This document shows, one piece after another, positions 1-6,851 of a DNA stretch of 53,842 nucleotides. This DNA is from an uncultured Clostridium sp. (GTDB lineage Bacteria > Bacillota > Clostridia > Lachnospirales > Lachnospiraceae), in NCBI GenBank assembly GCA_900540335.1, contig UQFC01000003.1, positions 1-53,842 on the forward strand, in the 5' to 3' direction. The notes beneath the pieces are model-generated. The model saw only the letters and a list, made by a program, of their open reading frames with translations, was not told the origin of the DNA and ran no database searches. Position 1 is the first letter of the stretch. Every line of letters begins with the position of its first letter. The translations under genes and the position numbers were made by a program.

Positions 1-434
1 GGTGCCACAATATAGCCGCCATTAGCCCTTATATCAACGCCTTCATAAAGCCCTGTCTTGCACTTAAAGGCCTCTGAGGCTCCGTATATTAAGTGATACC
101 CACCCCGGCCTGTGATGCTCTGCCAGGAATCGGGGAGAGCCCCATGGTTCTGCTGCCAGGATTTTAAAACCTCATAGCCATTTACCCCTTTTTCATCGTC
201 AATATCTAAGTCAATTGCGAGTAAGCCAGAGGGCTGCCCCGTGGCAATGCCAATATTAAAATCTGGCGTATTTTCCCACCAGCTTTTTATTTGTTTGGGG
301 TCTGTTGTTGCCCTATGAAAGCCGTTATTGATTGCCGGGGCTTTACCTTTCGGTTTAAGTGGAAACACTGCAAGCCCTAAACTGGCATAGTATAACGCCC
401 ATTCTTTTAAACTGTTGTTGTTGGGTTCAACCAT
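1..434 (-). CDS. Bifunctional DNA primase/polymerase, N-terminal part (cut by window edge)
   Basis: The visible 144 residues begin MVEPNNNSLKEWALYYASLG and carry the features of the prim-pol (AEP superfamily) N-terminal domain of phage and plasmid replication proteins: an early 'GLAVFPLKPKGKAP' stretch, 'WWENTPDFNIGIATG', the acidic 'LAIDLDIDDEKG' metal-binding motif, and 'SITGRGGYHLIYG' with the catalytic-type His. The product would start replication of the element. The start codon overlaps the stop of the upstream 68-residue HTH gene (TAATG), implying translational coupling. The C-terminal helicase or DnaB-binding part, if any, is beyond base 1. Family call is confident; type of element is not. 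Confidence 0.85.
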   Translation of the reverse strand, partial: MVEPNNNSLKEWALYYASLGLAVFPLKPKGKAPAINNGFHRATTDPKQIKSWWENTPDFNIGIATGQPSGLLAIDLDIDDEKGVNGYEVLKSWQQNHGALPDSWQSITGRGGYHLIYGASEAFKCKTGLYEGVDIRANGGYIVA

Positions 435-640
435 TAGTATTTCTCCTTTGCTTCTTTCAGCAGGGACTGTATTTTAAGAATCAGCGCGCCGTTTACGCTG
501 CTGGGATTCCGGCGCATATTGCCCACAGTACGGGCAGATATGCCCAGGCGCTTCCCCAGTTCCTCATCAGTCCAGCCTTTATACTCTTTGAGAGCGTATA
601 AATCCACTTTGAAATCAATCTCCCATGATGGTGCTTTCAT
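434..640 (-). CDS. Small helix-turn-helix protein of the element
   Basis: A 68-residue protein whose centre, 'WTDEELGKRLGISARTVGNMRRNP', reads as an HTH: two short helices with a turn at LGISART. Such proteins lie between the early regulator and the primase in phages and satellites and usually act as DNA-binding regulators or excision/replication helpers. A good ribosome site (AGGAG) lies 9 bases before the ATG. Its TAA stop shares a base with the ATG of the primase gene, so the two are probably translated together. The exact role (Cro-like, AlpA/Xis-like) cannot be told from sequence. Confidence 0.7.
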   Translation of the reverse strand: MKAPSWEIDFKVDLYALKEYKGWTDEELGKRLGISARTVGNMRRNPSSVNGALILKIQSLLKEAKEKY

Positions 641-662
641 GTTCTCAGCTCCTCTCTATAGT

Positions 663-693
663 TTCTTTCCCTCATCCACGCACCCCGCCCGGC
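663..693. repeat. 31-bp direct repeat, copy 1
   Basis: Thirty-one bases starting TTCTTTCCCTCATCCA and ending CCCCGCCCGGC recur at 1834-1864 in the same orientation with two mismatches. This copy lies between the 63- and 68-residue HTH genes. It is G+C rich compared with the genes around it. Confidence 0.85.
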
Positions 694-696
694 GCA

Positions 697-888
697 TTAT
701 TCGATGATTTCAGTTACGTCAACGCCCAGAGCTGCGGCCAGGCGACCGGCGCATAGTACAGTTATCTCTCTCTGATTAAGAATAACATTCATTCTTGCCC
801 TACTTACCCCATAAACCTTTGCTAGTTGCGCCACTGACATTTGCTTGGCTGCACGTGCAATTTTAACTTTTTCTGATGATAATTTCAT
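697..888 (-). CDS. Small XRE/Cro-like regulator, divergent from the repressor
   Basis: The preferred start is the ATG at 888, preceded by AGGAG at fitting distance; an upstream in-frame start at 951 would cover the promoter and is not favoured. The 63-residue product has an HTH ('MSVAQLAKVYGVSRARMNVILNQREI') and a short C-terminal dimer-like tail ending 'AAALGVDVTEIIE'. Position opposite a two-domain repressor and ahead of the replication gene suggests a Cro-like or early activator role. It starts from a near-consensus promoter at 923-951 whose spacer holds one arm of a perfect inverted repeat, so it is probably controlled by the divergent repressor. Confidence 0.75.
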   Translation of the reverse strand: MKLSSEKVKIARAAKQMSVAQLAKVYGVSRARMNVILNQREITVLCAGRLAAALGVDVTEIIE

Positions 889-906
889 TTCATCCCTCTC
901 CTTCAT

Positions 907-964
907 AATTACTTTTGTTGTTATATTACCGCAAAAGTAATTGTATGTCAACTACAAAAGTATT
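907..964. promoter_or_regulatory. Probable operator between divergent regulators
   Basis: AATTACTTTTG at 907-917 and CAAAAGTAATT at 932-942 form a perfect 11-bp inverted repeat with a 14-bp gap. A third similar half (CAAAAGTATT) follows at 955-964. One arm lies inside the spacer of the minus-strand promoter, so binding by the 261-residue repressor or by the small XRE protein would block transcription. Seen directly; the binding protein is inferred. Confidence 0.7.
923..951 (-). promoter_or_regulatory. Promoter for the minus-strand early genes
   Basis: On the minus strand TTGACA (951-946) is followed after exactly 17 bases by TAATAT (928-923). It lies 35 bases ahead of the ATG at 888 and overlaps the operator. 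Confidence 0.8.
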
Positions 965-973
965 TAAAATCCG

Positions 974-1002
974 TTGACATTTTCCAAAATCACTGATATT
1001 CT
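974..1002 (+). promoter_or_regulatory. Promoter for the repressor gene
   Basis: TTGACA at 974-979, 17-base spacer, TATTCT at 997-1002, 31 bases before the ATG at 1034. Confidence 0.65.
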
Positions 1003-1033
1003 TATTCCTATAAAGCAAAGGGGGAAAACAAAA

Positions 1034-1819
1034 ATGAGTTTTTCTGATAACCTGCAAAGAATACGAAAACAAAGAGGACTTTCCCAAAACAAACTAGCTA
1101 AAATGGCTGGCGTTTCTCAAACTTCTATATACCAATGGGAACGAGGAACGCGAAGGCCAAAGGGAGAACAGTATTTTAAGCTAGCGAATGCGTTGGGTGT
1201 TTCAGTTCATGTATTGGCAAATGATATTCCCAATCTTAGAGATATTTTCCCAAACTATAATAAACAGGAATGTATTACCCTGGGCGCACGCACTCAGCAG
1301 CTAAGAGAACAAAGGGGATTCACCAGGGAGGAATTAAGCACAATATGCGACCTATCTATTTCAGATATAGAGGATTTTGAAAATGAAATACGGGTTCCTA
1401 CTATGCCAGAAGTTGAAAAATTAGCAAAGGGCTTTGATATGCCCCTCAATGAATTTGTATCAAACACAGATACCCAATGTGTTTTTCATGTCAAGAATGC
1501 CTCTCAACTATTTTCAACACTACCACTGCCTACACCACAATCAGCAACTGAAAGAATTTTGCTTAAAATGATACAAGAGCTAAACGATGACGGCAAATGT
1601 GAAGCGTTCTACTTTATTGACCAACTCCGCCAGTTAGATAAGTATACCGACAAGGACATAGACTTTAAACCTTATGAGGATATGCTGCAATCGCAACATA
1701 GCAGCCAGGAATCCGATGCCACCACAGAGAAAACTGCTACCACCTCCACCTCAGAAACAGTAACAGATAACTCTAAAATCATTACAGACAGCTCTGAAAT
1801 CATTACAGACAATCAATAA
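1034..1819 (+). CDS. Two-HTH XRE-family repressor of the element
   Basis: The start at 1034 follows a GGGGGA site; an in-frame start at 974 would fall inside the promoter. The 261-residue protein has an N-terminal XRE domain ('RIRKQRGLSQNKLAKMAGVSQTSIYQWERGTRRP') and a second, less typical HTH near residues 90-145 ('LREQRGFTREELSTICDLSI…'). The last 45 residues are Thr/Ser-rich with repeated 'EIITD/KIITD' units and look disordered. It is probably the CI/Stl-like repressor that keeps the divergent early genes silent. There is no visible LexA-type peptidase domain, so self-cleavage after DNA damage is unlikely; release may depend on a partner protein. Confidence 0.75.
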   Translation: MSFSDNLQRIRKQRGLSQNKLAKMAGVSQTSIYQWERGTRRPKGEQYFKLANALGVSVHVLANDIPNLRDIFPNYNKQECITLGARTQQLREQRGFTREELSTICDLSISDIEDFENEIRVPTMPEVEKLAKGFDMPLNEFVSNTDTQCVFHVKNASQLFSTLPLPTPQSATERILLKMIQELNDDGKCEAFYFIDQLRQLDKYTDKDIDFKPYEDMLQSQHSSQESDATTEKTATTSTSETVTDNSKIITDSSEIITDNQ

Positions 1820-1833
1820 TATTTCAGCATCGC

Positions 1834-1864
1834 TTCTTTCCCTCATCCATGCGCCCCGCCCGGC
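1834..1864. repeat. 31-bp direct repeat, copy 2
   Basis: Second copy of the repeat at 663-693, placed just after the repressor stop codon (1819). The two copies bracket the divergent regulator pair about 1.17 kb apart. Confidence 0.85.
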
Positions 1865-1884
1865 CAGAAAGGGAAGGAACTTGC

Positions 1885-1983
1885 ATGAGACATATTAAAA
1901 CGCATACAAGGGGCTTTTCTGCTCTTTTGTATAAATTCTTTTATCTGTCTTGCTCCCTTCCTGGTAAGGAAAGGAGCGCATGA
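1885..1983 (+). CDS. Possible 32-residue leader ORF coupled to the integrase
   Basis: An ATG at 1885 follows GGGAAGGAA by a few bases and opens a 32-codon frame (MRHIKTHTRGF…GKERSA) whose TGA overlaps the integrase ATG (ATGA). The spacing suggests coupled translation. The peptide matches no family I recognise and is too short for a normal excisionase, so it may be only a leader or chance. Confidence 0.3.
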   Translation: MRHIKTHTRGFSALLYKFFYLSCSLPGKERSA

Positions 1984-3014
1984 CACATGGCCAGAAAGAA
2001 AAACACCTTCCATCCGGCAATGTCCGGATTCAGGTCTACGACTATACCGACCTGGAAGGGAAAAAGCATTATAAGAGCTTTACGGCTCCCACAAAGAAAC
2101 TTGCTAAAATGGCAGCAGCAGAATGGAAAGCGGCCAAAGAGGACAAGAGGATTATTCCTCAGAATATGACCATATACGAGGCAGCAGAACGCTATATTGC
2201 AATCAAAAAGCCTTCTATTTCCCCTTCTACTGTCGTAGGGTATGAGAAGATAAAGCGGAACTATTTAAACGGCAAATTCGGCTGTTTACGGCTTCCAGAT
2301 ATTGACAGCTTCACTGTTCAAGTATGGGTCAGTGACCTGGCTGCAAGATTAAGTCCTAAAAGCGTAAGAAATGCCTATGGGCTGCTGTCTGCTGTCCTGG
2401 ATATGTTTGCCCCCGGCTTGCGGCTGAAAGTCACTCTTCCTGCTGCCCGGCGGCCCGACCTGTACTGTCCCAACGATGAGGACATAAAAAAGCTGCTGCA
2501 GAGCATTCAGGGGACAGAGTTGGAAAAAGCCGTGTTGCTGGCTGCCTTTGCACCGCTCCGGCGCGGGGAGATATCCGCCCTGGATGCAACGTGCATAAAA
2601 GGAAATACAGTAACCGTCAAGGCCTCCATGGTCTTAGATGAAAATAAGATCTGGGTAATTAAGCAGCCAAAAACAGGAAGCAGTTATCGTACCGTCGAAA
2701 TGCCCGCCTTTGTGATGGAGAAAATAGCCACAAAAAAAGGGCGAGTTGTAAACCTCACCCCCAACCAGATAACGCAGCAGTTCGGCCGGAAATTAAAGCA
2801 GCTTGACGTTCCGCATTTTCGCTTTCATGATTTGCGCCATTATGCAGCATCCATTATGCACGCTATCGGAATACCTGACCAGTATATTTTACAGCGTGGC
2901 GGATGGGCTTCTGATAACATCATGAAATCTGTTTACCGGAATGTTATTGACCTGGAATCTGCCCGACAAAACAAGGCTATCAACAGCCATTTTGAAAAGT
3001 TAAAAGTCGAATAA
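1980..3014 (+). CDS. int: Tyrosine recombinase (phage-type integrase)
   Basis: A 344-residue integrase with an N-terminal AP2-like arm-binding region ('LPSGNVRIQVYDYTDLEGKKHYKSFTA'), a SAM-like core-binding domain (about 65-160) and a catalytic domain. Visible catalytic residues are the first Arg in 'LRRGEISAL', 'HDLRH' near residue 283, 'GGWAS' (Trp replacing the second His) and the Tyr in 'SVYRNVID'. It catalyses integration, and with an excision factor excision, at the site just downstream. AAGGAG lies four bases before the ATG. An ATG at 1987 is in another frame. The C-terminal Tyr and HDLRH motif are intact, so the enzyme should be active. Confidence 0.93.
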   Translation: MTHGQKEKHLPSGNVRIQVYDYTDLEGKKHYKSFTAPTKKLAKMAAAEWKAAKEDKRIIPQNMTIYEAAERYIAIKKPSISPSTVVGYEKIKRNYLNGKFGCLRLPDIDSFTVQVWVSDLAARLSPKSVRNAYGLLSAVLDMFAPGLRLKVTLPAARRPDLYCPNDEDIKKLLQSIQGTELEKAVLLAAFAPLRRGEISALDATCIKGNTVTVKASMVLDENKIWVIKQPKTGSSYRTVEMPAFVMEKIATKKGRVVNLTPNQITQQFGRKLKQLDVPHFRFHDLRHYAASIMHAIGIPDQYILQRGGWASDNIMKSVYRNVIDLESARQNKAINSHFEKLKVE

Positions 3015-3044
3015 TATCACACGATATCACACAAAGTATCACAC
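3015..3044. repeat. Three direct repeats TATCACAC next to the integrase gene
   Basis: TATCACAC occurs at 3015-3022, 3025-3032 and 3037-3044, that is with 10- and 12-base periods, about one helix turn. Tandem short repeats between int and the core site are typical arm-type binding sites for the integrase N-terminal domain. Confidence 0.7.
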
Positions 3045-3057
3045 GAACCCTGTTTTT

Positions 3058-3160
3058 CCCTGTAAATACAAGGTTTTTACAGGGGTTCGATTCCCCTCAG
3101 CTCCACTTTTCAGGAAGCCTTGTAAATACTGGGGAAACCCTTTATTTACAAGGCTTTCGA
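3058..3160. repeat. Two related inverted repeats around the attachment core
   Basis: CCTGTAAA…TTTACAGG (about 3059-3083) and CCTTGTAAAT…ATTTACAAGG (about 3118-3155) are separate palindromes sharing TGTAAATAC and TTTACA. They lie on either side of the tRNA-like end. They could be core-type recombinase sites or hairpins; the second also resembles a terminator stem without a good T-run. Confidence 0.5.
3071..3105 (+). other. Attachment site with a tRNA/tmRNA 3' end fragment
   Basis: AGGGGTTCGATTCCCCT (3081-3097) is a complete T-arm: 5-bp stem and 7-base TTCGATT loop. It is followed by CAGCTCC and A, a 3' acceptor strand and discriminator. No D-arm, anticodon arm or 5' half precedes it. This is the usual scar of integration into the 3' end of a tRNA or tmRNA gene; the intact gene should lie at the element's far end, left of the window. 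CAGCTCC is the acceptor strand found in E. coli tmRNA (recalled), which makes ssrA a candidate target. Confidence 0.75.
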
Positions 3161-3180
3161 GCATTTTAAGGGGTAAAAAC

Positions 3181-3208
3181 ATACCACCGGCCTGCTGACT
3201 GGTGGTAT
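3181..3208 (-). terminator. Terminator of the small minus-strand gene pair
   Basis: ATACCACC (3181-3188) pairs with GGTGGTAT (3201-3208). On the minus strand the hairpin follows the 54-residue ORF's stop codon directly and is followed by GTTTTTA. Confidence 0.6.
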
Positions 3209-3372
3209 TAATTATCATGGTATTTGCACATCTTGCAGATTTCTTTCCATTTACTGTTTTCTAAAACAGCTTCACTCAAAACAGTTTCTTTTACAGAGCC
3301 TTCACAGGCATCCACAATCACAACACATTCCCCGATATCAATTTCTGTTTCAAGAATGGGGCATTTAATCAT
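3208..3372 (-). CDS. Small Cys-containing hypothetical protein (54 aa)
   Basis: Starts MIKCPILETEIDIGECVVIV and ends 'EICKMCKYHDN'. It has five cysteines, including a 'CKMC' pair, which could bind a metal. The ATG lies inside the end of the 84-residue frame upstream (8-base overlap, ATGATTAA), so the two are translated together. A terminator follows its stop. I do not recognise the family. The gene lies just outside the attachment site and may be left from an earlier phage insertion. Confidence 0.55.
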   Translation of the reverse strand: MIKCPILETEIDIGECVVIVDACEGSVKETVLSEAVLENSKWKEICKMCKYHDN

Positions 3373-3619
3373 TTTCTAATACCTCCAATAGACTCCTAAC
3401 TTTCTCGTCATATTCATCCGAACTATATGTATTACTGATTGTCTTTTCCTTTAAATTTATTGCAAATGCGCCGTTTCGAGAAATGTAAATAGTTACATCT
3501 CCATTCCATCTGCTATACGCCGTCACGGCTTCATTTACCCATTTCTGAGCCTGTTCTTTAGTTGTTCCATGTTTTCGGTCTTTATTTATGTGGCCTTCCG
3601 CAAAAACATAATCCGCCAA
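3365..3619 (-). CDS. 84-aa protein, possibly C-terminal remnant of a phage head protein
   Basis: The frame has only a TTG start at 3619, with no ribosome site, and stays open a few codons further up to a stop. It contains 'FAEGHINKDRKHGTTKEQAQKWVNEA' in two parts and '…SRWNGDVTIYISRNGAFAINLKEKTI'. From memory this resembles the C-terminal domain carried by some clostridial phage minor head proteins, a barnase/EndoU-like fold, but I cannot verify that. The missing ATG and ribosome site suggest a truncated gene that may still be read through. The following 54-residue ORF overlaps its end. Confidence 0.45.
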   Translation of the reverse strand: MADYVFAEGHINKDRKHGTTKEQAQKWVNEAVTAYSRWNGDVTIYISRNGAFAINLKEKTISNTYSSDEYDEKVRSLLEVLEND

Positions 3620-3936
3620 TATTTGACCGTTTGCAGGCTATAAAATCTATAAGATAATTTATTAGAGACAATCAAATCGTTGCTGAAGATGAAAAATCTG
3701 TTGGCGGTGCTATATTAAGGTTGATGGAAACAACGGGGATTTAAAGCTTTTATTTGTATCTCCTGATGAAAAGATAATAAACTGAATAACCGCCGCTTTG
3801 CAGCGGCAAAAAAGCAGTAAATCCGCAAAGATTTGCTGCTTTTTTGCGCCTATTTTTGGAAATTTTCAAAAGATTCTGCATTAAATAGTGAAGCCCGGAA
3901 AGGTTCTTTTCTTCCGGCTGTCCCGGTCCAATCCGC
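3620..3936. other. Gene-poor stretch
   Basis: No convincing gene. About 25 open codons on the plus strand (…QIVAEDEKSVGGAILRL…) end at about 3741 and could be a gene scrap. The only clear structure is the bidirectional terminator at 3808-3845. Confidence 0.6.
3808..3845. terminator. Bidirectional intrinsic terminator
   Basis: GCAGTAAATC (3814-3823) and GATTTGCTGC (3830-3839) form a 10-bp stem with one mismatch. It has six T's on the plus side and six A's on the other, so it can stop transcription in both directions. It probably ends the minus-strand operon whose last gene stops at 3937. Confidence 0.8.
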
Positions 3937-5424
3937 TTAGTCTTCTCCCAGAAGAAGCTCCACCCTCTCCCTGTCAAATTCCACAAAGGACACACCGTCC
4001 ACCTCAATCTGATACAGGGCATTGGCTGCAAGATGCTCTGCCGCCTGCTCCAGGTCCCGGATGCCGCTGGTATTTTCAAACCTGCGGATCACTGTGTCCA
4101 GCCCGCTTTCTGTCATCACACATTCCTCCGGCTTTAAGCTCATGCGGCGGAGAACCTTCGGAAGGGCAAAACGGGAAAAAATAATCTTTTTCTCCTCCGC
4201 CGTATAATCCGGAATGTCAATCACAGCAAACCTTGACATAAGAGGCGCGCTGATCCGTGATTTGTCATTTGCCGTTGCAATGGGATACACGCCCATGGTA
4301 GGCACCATGCACTCCATATAGTTATCAGTAAAGCCCAGATTGTCCAGAAGTGTCAGCAGAACATCCGCCGGATTTCCGCTTCCTCTGGCAGATGTGGCCT
4401 TATCCAGCTCGTTAATAATGAACACCAGATTGGATTCGCCTGCCATGGAAAATGCCTCCATAATCATGCCCGGCTTGGCATTGGCATAAACTCTGGAGCT
4501 TCCGGTCAGCTGCTCCGGATCACTGATAGAGCTCATATCCAGAGTAGTCCAGGGAAGCTTTAAAATTCTGGCAACCGCATAGGCAATCTGAGATTTTCCT
4601 GTTCCCGCAGGTCCCACCAGCAAAAGTCCATAGGCCGGCAGGGTATGGGTTCTGTTGATCTGAATAATCGTCTCCATAATCCGCTGCTTTACCCGCTCCA
4701 TTCCGTAAAGCTCCTCATCTAAAATCCTGCGGGCCTCTTTTGGATCAATGGACTCAAAATAATGGTTCTTCCACTGAATATTCATCATAATGGAAAGCGC
4801 TCTCTGGGCATGGCGCCGCTCTTCCGGGGAAACCTCACTGGAACGGGCAACGGCAAGGTTTCTTCTTGCCCAGAGACGGATATTATCCGGCAGAGTCTTT
4901 CCTGCGCAGGTCATAAAATCTGTAATGCTCTGCAGACTGGTCAGCTTCATATCATCGCCATCCTCTGCCGCTTCCTCCTCTCCCTCTTCCTCTGAGGGCG
5001 CAGGACTGGCAAAGAGCCGCTCAATCATAAACTGAAGAAATCCGTCCTCGGCAGACAGCTTGGTCCCTCCGCCAAAGGCAGTCTCCCGGATCCGGTACAC
5101 ACAGTAGCCCTCCTCCCGGTTTTCTCCGGAAAGACGCACAGAAATATGGTTTTCTCCCAGCCACTTCAGCAGGCTTACAAAACGGGCATCCAGCTTCCGG
5201 ATATCTGCCGCAGCGCCCTCCTCCTTAAATTCAAAGGAGGTTCTCTTTACAGGATTGGTAAACATTCCGCAGGAATGATGGGGCCACTTTCTCTCCCGGT
5301 TATCCAGAATCAAAATCGGTTTCTCCGGTGATGCCTCTGCTTCACTGGACAAAAAGGTTGTATACGTGCACACTGCCTGACCGTTTTTTTCATCCGGCAT
5401 GTGGTTAAAATCAAATACTGGCAT
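3937..5424 (-). CDS. Lon-like AAA+ ATPase without protease domain
   Basis: The 495-residue protein has an unrecognised N-terminal 150 residues, a linker rich in Glu around 155-170, then a helical segment leading into 'EELYGMERVKQRIMETI', which matches the entry to the Lon AAA module ('…YGLEKVKERI…'). Walker A is 'GPAGTGKS' (about 268-275). Walker B reads 'LVFIINELDKA', with Asn338 where Asp is usual. Sensor 1 is 'IATAND' and the Arg finger region 'LMSRFAVIDIP'. The sequence ends after the AAA lid, so no Ser-Lys protease domain is present. It may remodel proteins or complexes rather than degrade them. Ribosome site GGGGAG precedes the ATG. Last gene before the terminator of the nitrogen block. 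Confidence 0.75.
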   Translation of the reverse strand: MPVFDFNHMPDEKNGQAVCTYTTFLSSEAEASPEKPILILDNRERKWPHHSCGMFTNPVKRTSFEFKEEGAAADIRKLDARFVSLLKWLGENHISVRLSGENREEGYCVYRIRETAFGGGTKLSAEDGFLQFMIERLFASPAPSEEEGEEEAAEDGDDMKLTSLQSITDFMTCAGKTLPDNIRLWARRNLAVARSSEVSPEERRHAQRALSIMMNIQWKNHYFESIDPKEARRILDEELYGMERVKQRIMETIIQINRTHTLPAYGLLLVGPAGTGKSQIAYAVARILKLPWTTLDMSSISDPEQLTGSSRVYANAKPGMIMEAFSMAGESNLVFIINELDKATSARGSGNPADVLLTLLDNLGFTDNYMECMVPTMGVYPIATANDKSRISAPLMSRFAVIDIPDYTAEEKKIIFSRFALPKVLRRMSLKPEECVMTESGLDTVIRRFENTSGIRDLEQAAEHLAANALYQIEVDGVSFVEFDRERVELLLGED

Positions 5425-5598
5425 AGCTTCTTCTCCCCTGTATCTTATGTTTTAATTAGTTTTTCTCTCAGTTTACCATGATTTGACTCTCCCTACAACC
5501 CCATTTTCAGCTGTCCGCTCCTCTGCCCTTTTCCTCTTTCATTCATGCTGCAGACCTGTTCCCCTTCATGCCGCAGCACGTCCTCTGCGGAAAAATCC

Positions 5599-6792
5599 CT
5601 ACCTCAGTCTCAGTTCCCTTGCTGCCAGAAGTCTTCTTGCAGCTTCCCTGGTATCTTCCTGTGAGCCAAAGGTGGAAAAACGGAAATATCCTTCCCCGCA
5701 GGCTCCAAATCCCGCTCCCGGAGTTCCCACAATCTGAAGTTCCTGAAGAAGATAATCAAAAAACTCCCAGCTTCCCATGGAATCCGGGCATTTCATCCAG
5801 ATATAGGGAGCATTTTTTCCGCCGCAGTACCAGATTCCCAGCCGATCCAGGGCATCCATCAGACAGACTGCATTTTCCTTGTAAATCCTGATATTTTCCC
5901 GGATCTGCTTTTGTCCTTCCTCTGAAAACACTGCCTCTGCCCCTTTTTGAATCACATAGGACACGCCATTGGTTCTGGTTGTACGGTTTCTCACCCACAT
6001 CCGGTTCAGATTCATGCCTCCCCTGCTTAATTCCCGCGGAATCACCGTATATCCGCATCTTGTTCCTGTGAATCCTGCCGTTTTGGAAAGAGAGCAGATT
6101 TCAATTGCACACTCCCTTGCGCCCTCGATTTCAAAAATACTGTGAGGCAGCTTCTCGTCCTCAATAAAGGCTTCATAGGCTCCGTCAAAAAGAATCACTG
6201 CGTCTGTGCTTCGCGCATAATCCACCCAGGTTTTCAGCTTTTCACAGTCAAAAACAGCGCCGGTAGGATTATTAGGGGAACAGATATAAATAATATCAGC
6301 CTGAAGCGACGGATCCGGAACCGGTAAAAATCCATTTTCCCTTCCCGCCGGAAGATGGAGAATCCTGTTTCCTGCCATAACATTGGCATCCACATATGCA
6401 GGATAGGCCGGCTCCATAATTAAAACCGTCTTGTCCCGGCCAAACAGATCCAGAATATCTCCCAGCTCATCACTTGCCCCGCTGGATACAAAAACCTCCT
6501 CCGGCAGAAGGCTGACGCCTCTGTTCTGATAATACTCTGCAATCCTGCGGCGCAAAGCCGGATCTCCGCACTCCGGCATATAGCCGTGAAACGTTGCCGC
6601 CCTTGCCTGATCCTCCACAGCCTCGTGCAGAGCACGAATCACTGCGCCGCACAGGGGACGGGAAACGTCACCGATCCCCATCCGGTACAGGCGCGCACCC
6701 GGATGCTCTTCCAGATAAGCTCCTGTTTTCTGGGCAATATGATAAAATAAATAAGAATCCTTTAACTGACTGTAATTGGTATTGGGTATCAT
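5599..6792 (-). CDS. dapL: LL-diaminopimelate aminotransferase family protein
   Basis: A 397-residue fold-type I PLP enzyme. It starts MIPNTNYSQLKDSYLFYHIA, the usual DapL opening, and has 'YRMGIGDVSRPL', 'VFVSSGASDELGDIL', 'ICSPNNPTGAV' and the PLP lysine in 'SLSKTAGFTGTRCGY'. DapL converts tetrahydrodipicolinate to LL-diaminopimelate with glutamate as amino donor, in lysine and peptidoglycan synthesis. I chose ATG 6792 (AAAGGAAA upstream). A GTG at 6855 overlapping the purF stop (GTGA) would add 21 charged residues encoded by a tandem repeat. Being at the end of a glutamine/glutamate operon suits a glutamate-dependent transaminase. A related aromatic or branched-chain aminotransferase is less likely. 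Confidence 0.8.
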   Translation of the reverse strand: MIPNTNYSQLKDSYLFYHIAQKTGAYLEEHPGARLYRMGIGDVSRPLCGAVIRALHEAVEDQARAATFHGYMPECGDPALRRRIAEYYQNRGVSLLPEEVFVSSGASDELGDILDLFGRDKTVLIMEPAYPAYVDANVMAGNRILHLPAGRENGFLPVPDPSLQADIIYICSPNNPTGAVFDCEKLKTWVDYARSTDAVILFDGAYEAFIEDEKLPHSIFEIEGARECAIEICSLSKTAGFTGTRCGYTVIPRELSRGGMNLNRMWVRNRTTRTNGVSYVIQKGAEAVFSEEGQKQIRENIRIYKENAVCLMDALDRLGIWYCGGKNAPYIWMKCPDSMGSWEFFDYLLQELQIVGTPGAGFGACGEGYFRFSTFGSQEDTREAARRLLAARELRLR

Positions 6793-6793
6793 C

Positions 6794-6848
6794 CTGTTTT
6801 CCTTTCTCTGTTTCCTTTCTCTGTTTTCTTCTCTCTGTTTTCCTTTTT
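6794..6848. repeat. Four tandem 13-14-bp units upstream of dapL
   Basis: Units 6794-6807, 6808-6820, 6821-6834 and 6835-6848 all follow the pattern CTGTTTTCCTTTCT. On the minus strand each provides a purine-rich AAGGAAA or AGAAGAAA core like a ribosome site. The last unit directly serves the dapL start at 6792. Confidence 0.85.
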
Positions 6849-6851
6849 CTG

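Larger units (their letters stand above)
1..3105. mobile_element. Right end of a phage- or satellite-like integrated element
   Basis: The stretch holds, from right to left, an attachment site with a tRNA/tmRNA 3' end, integrase-arm-like repeats, a tyrosine integrase and a repressor on the plus strand, then divergent small HTH genes and a primase-polymerase on the minus strand. Integrase plus Stl/CI-like repressor divergent from a Cro/AlpA-like gene and a primase is the plan of phage lysogeny modules and of phage-inducible chromosomal islands. The left end lies outside the window, so size and type (prophage, satellite, ICE) cannot be settled. Confidence 0.75.

Noticed and set aside
974..1033. 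Upstream extension of the repressor from 974
   Set aside because: It would overlap the TTGACA box and has no ribosome site; the start at 1034 has one.
3071..3105. Complete tRNA gene
   Set aside because: Only the T-arm and acceptor 3' strand exist; upstream bases give no D- or anticodon arm.
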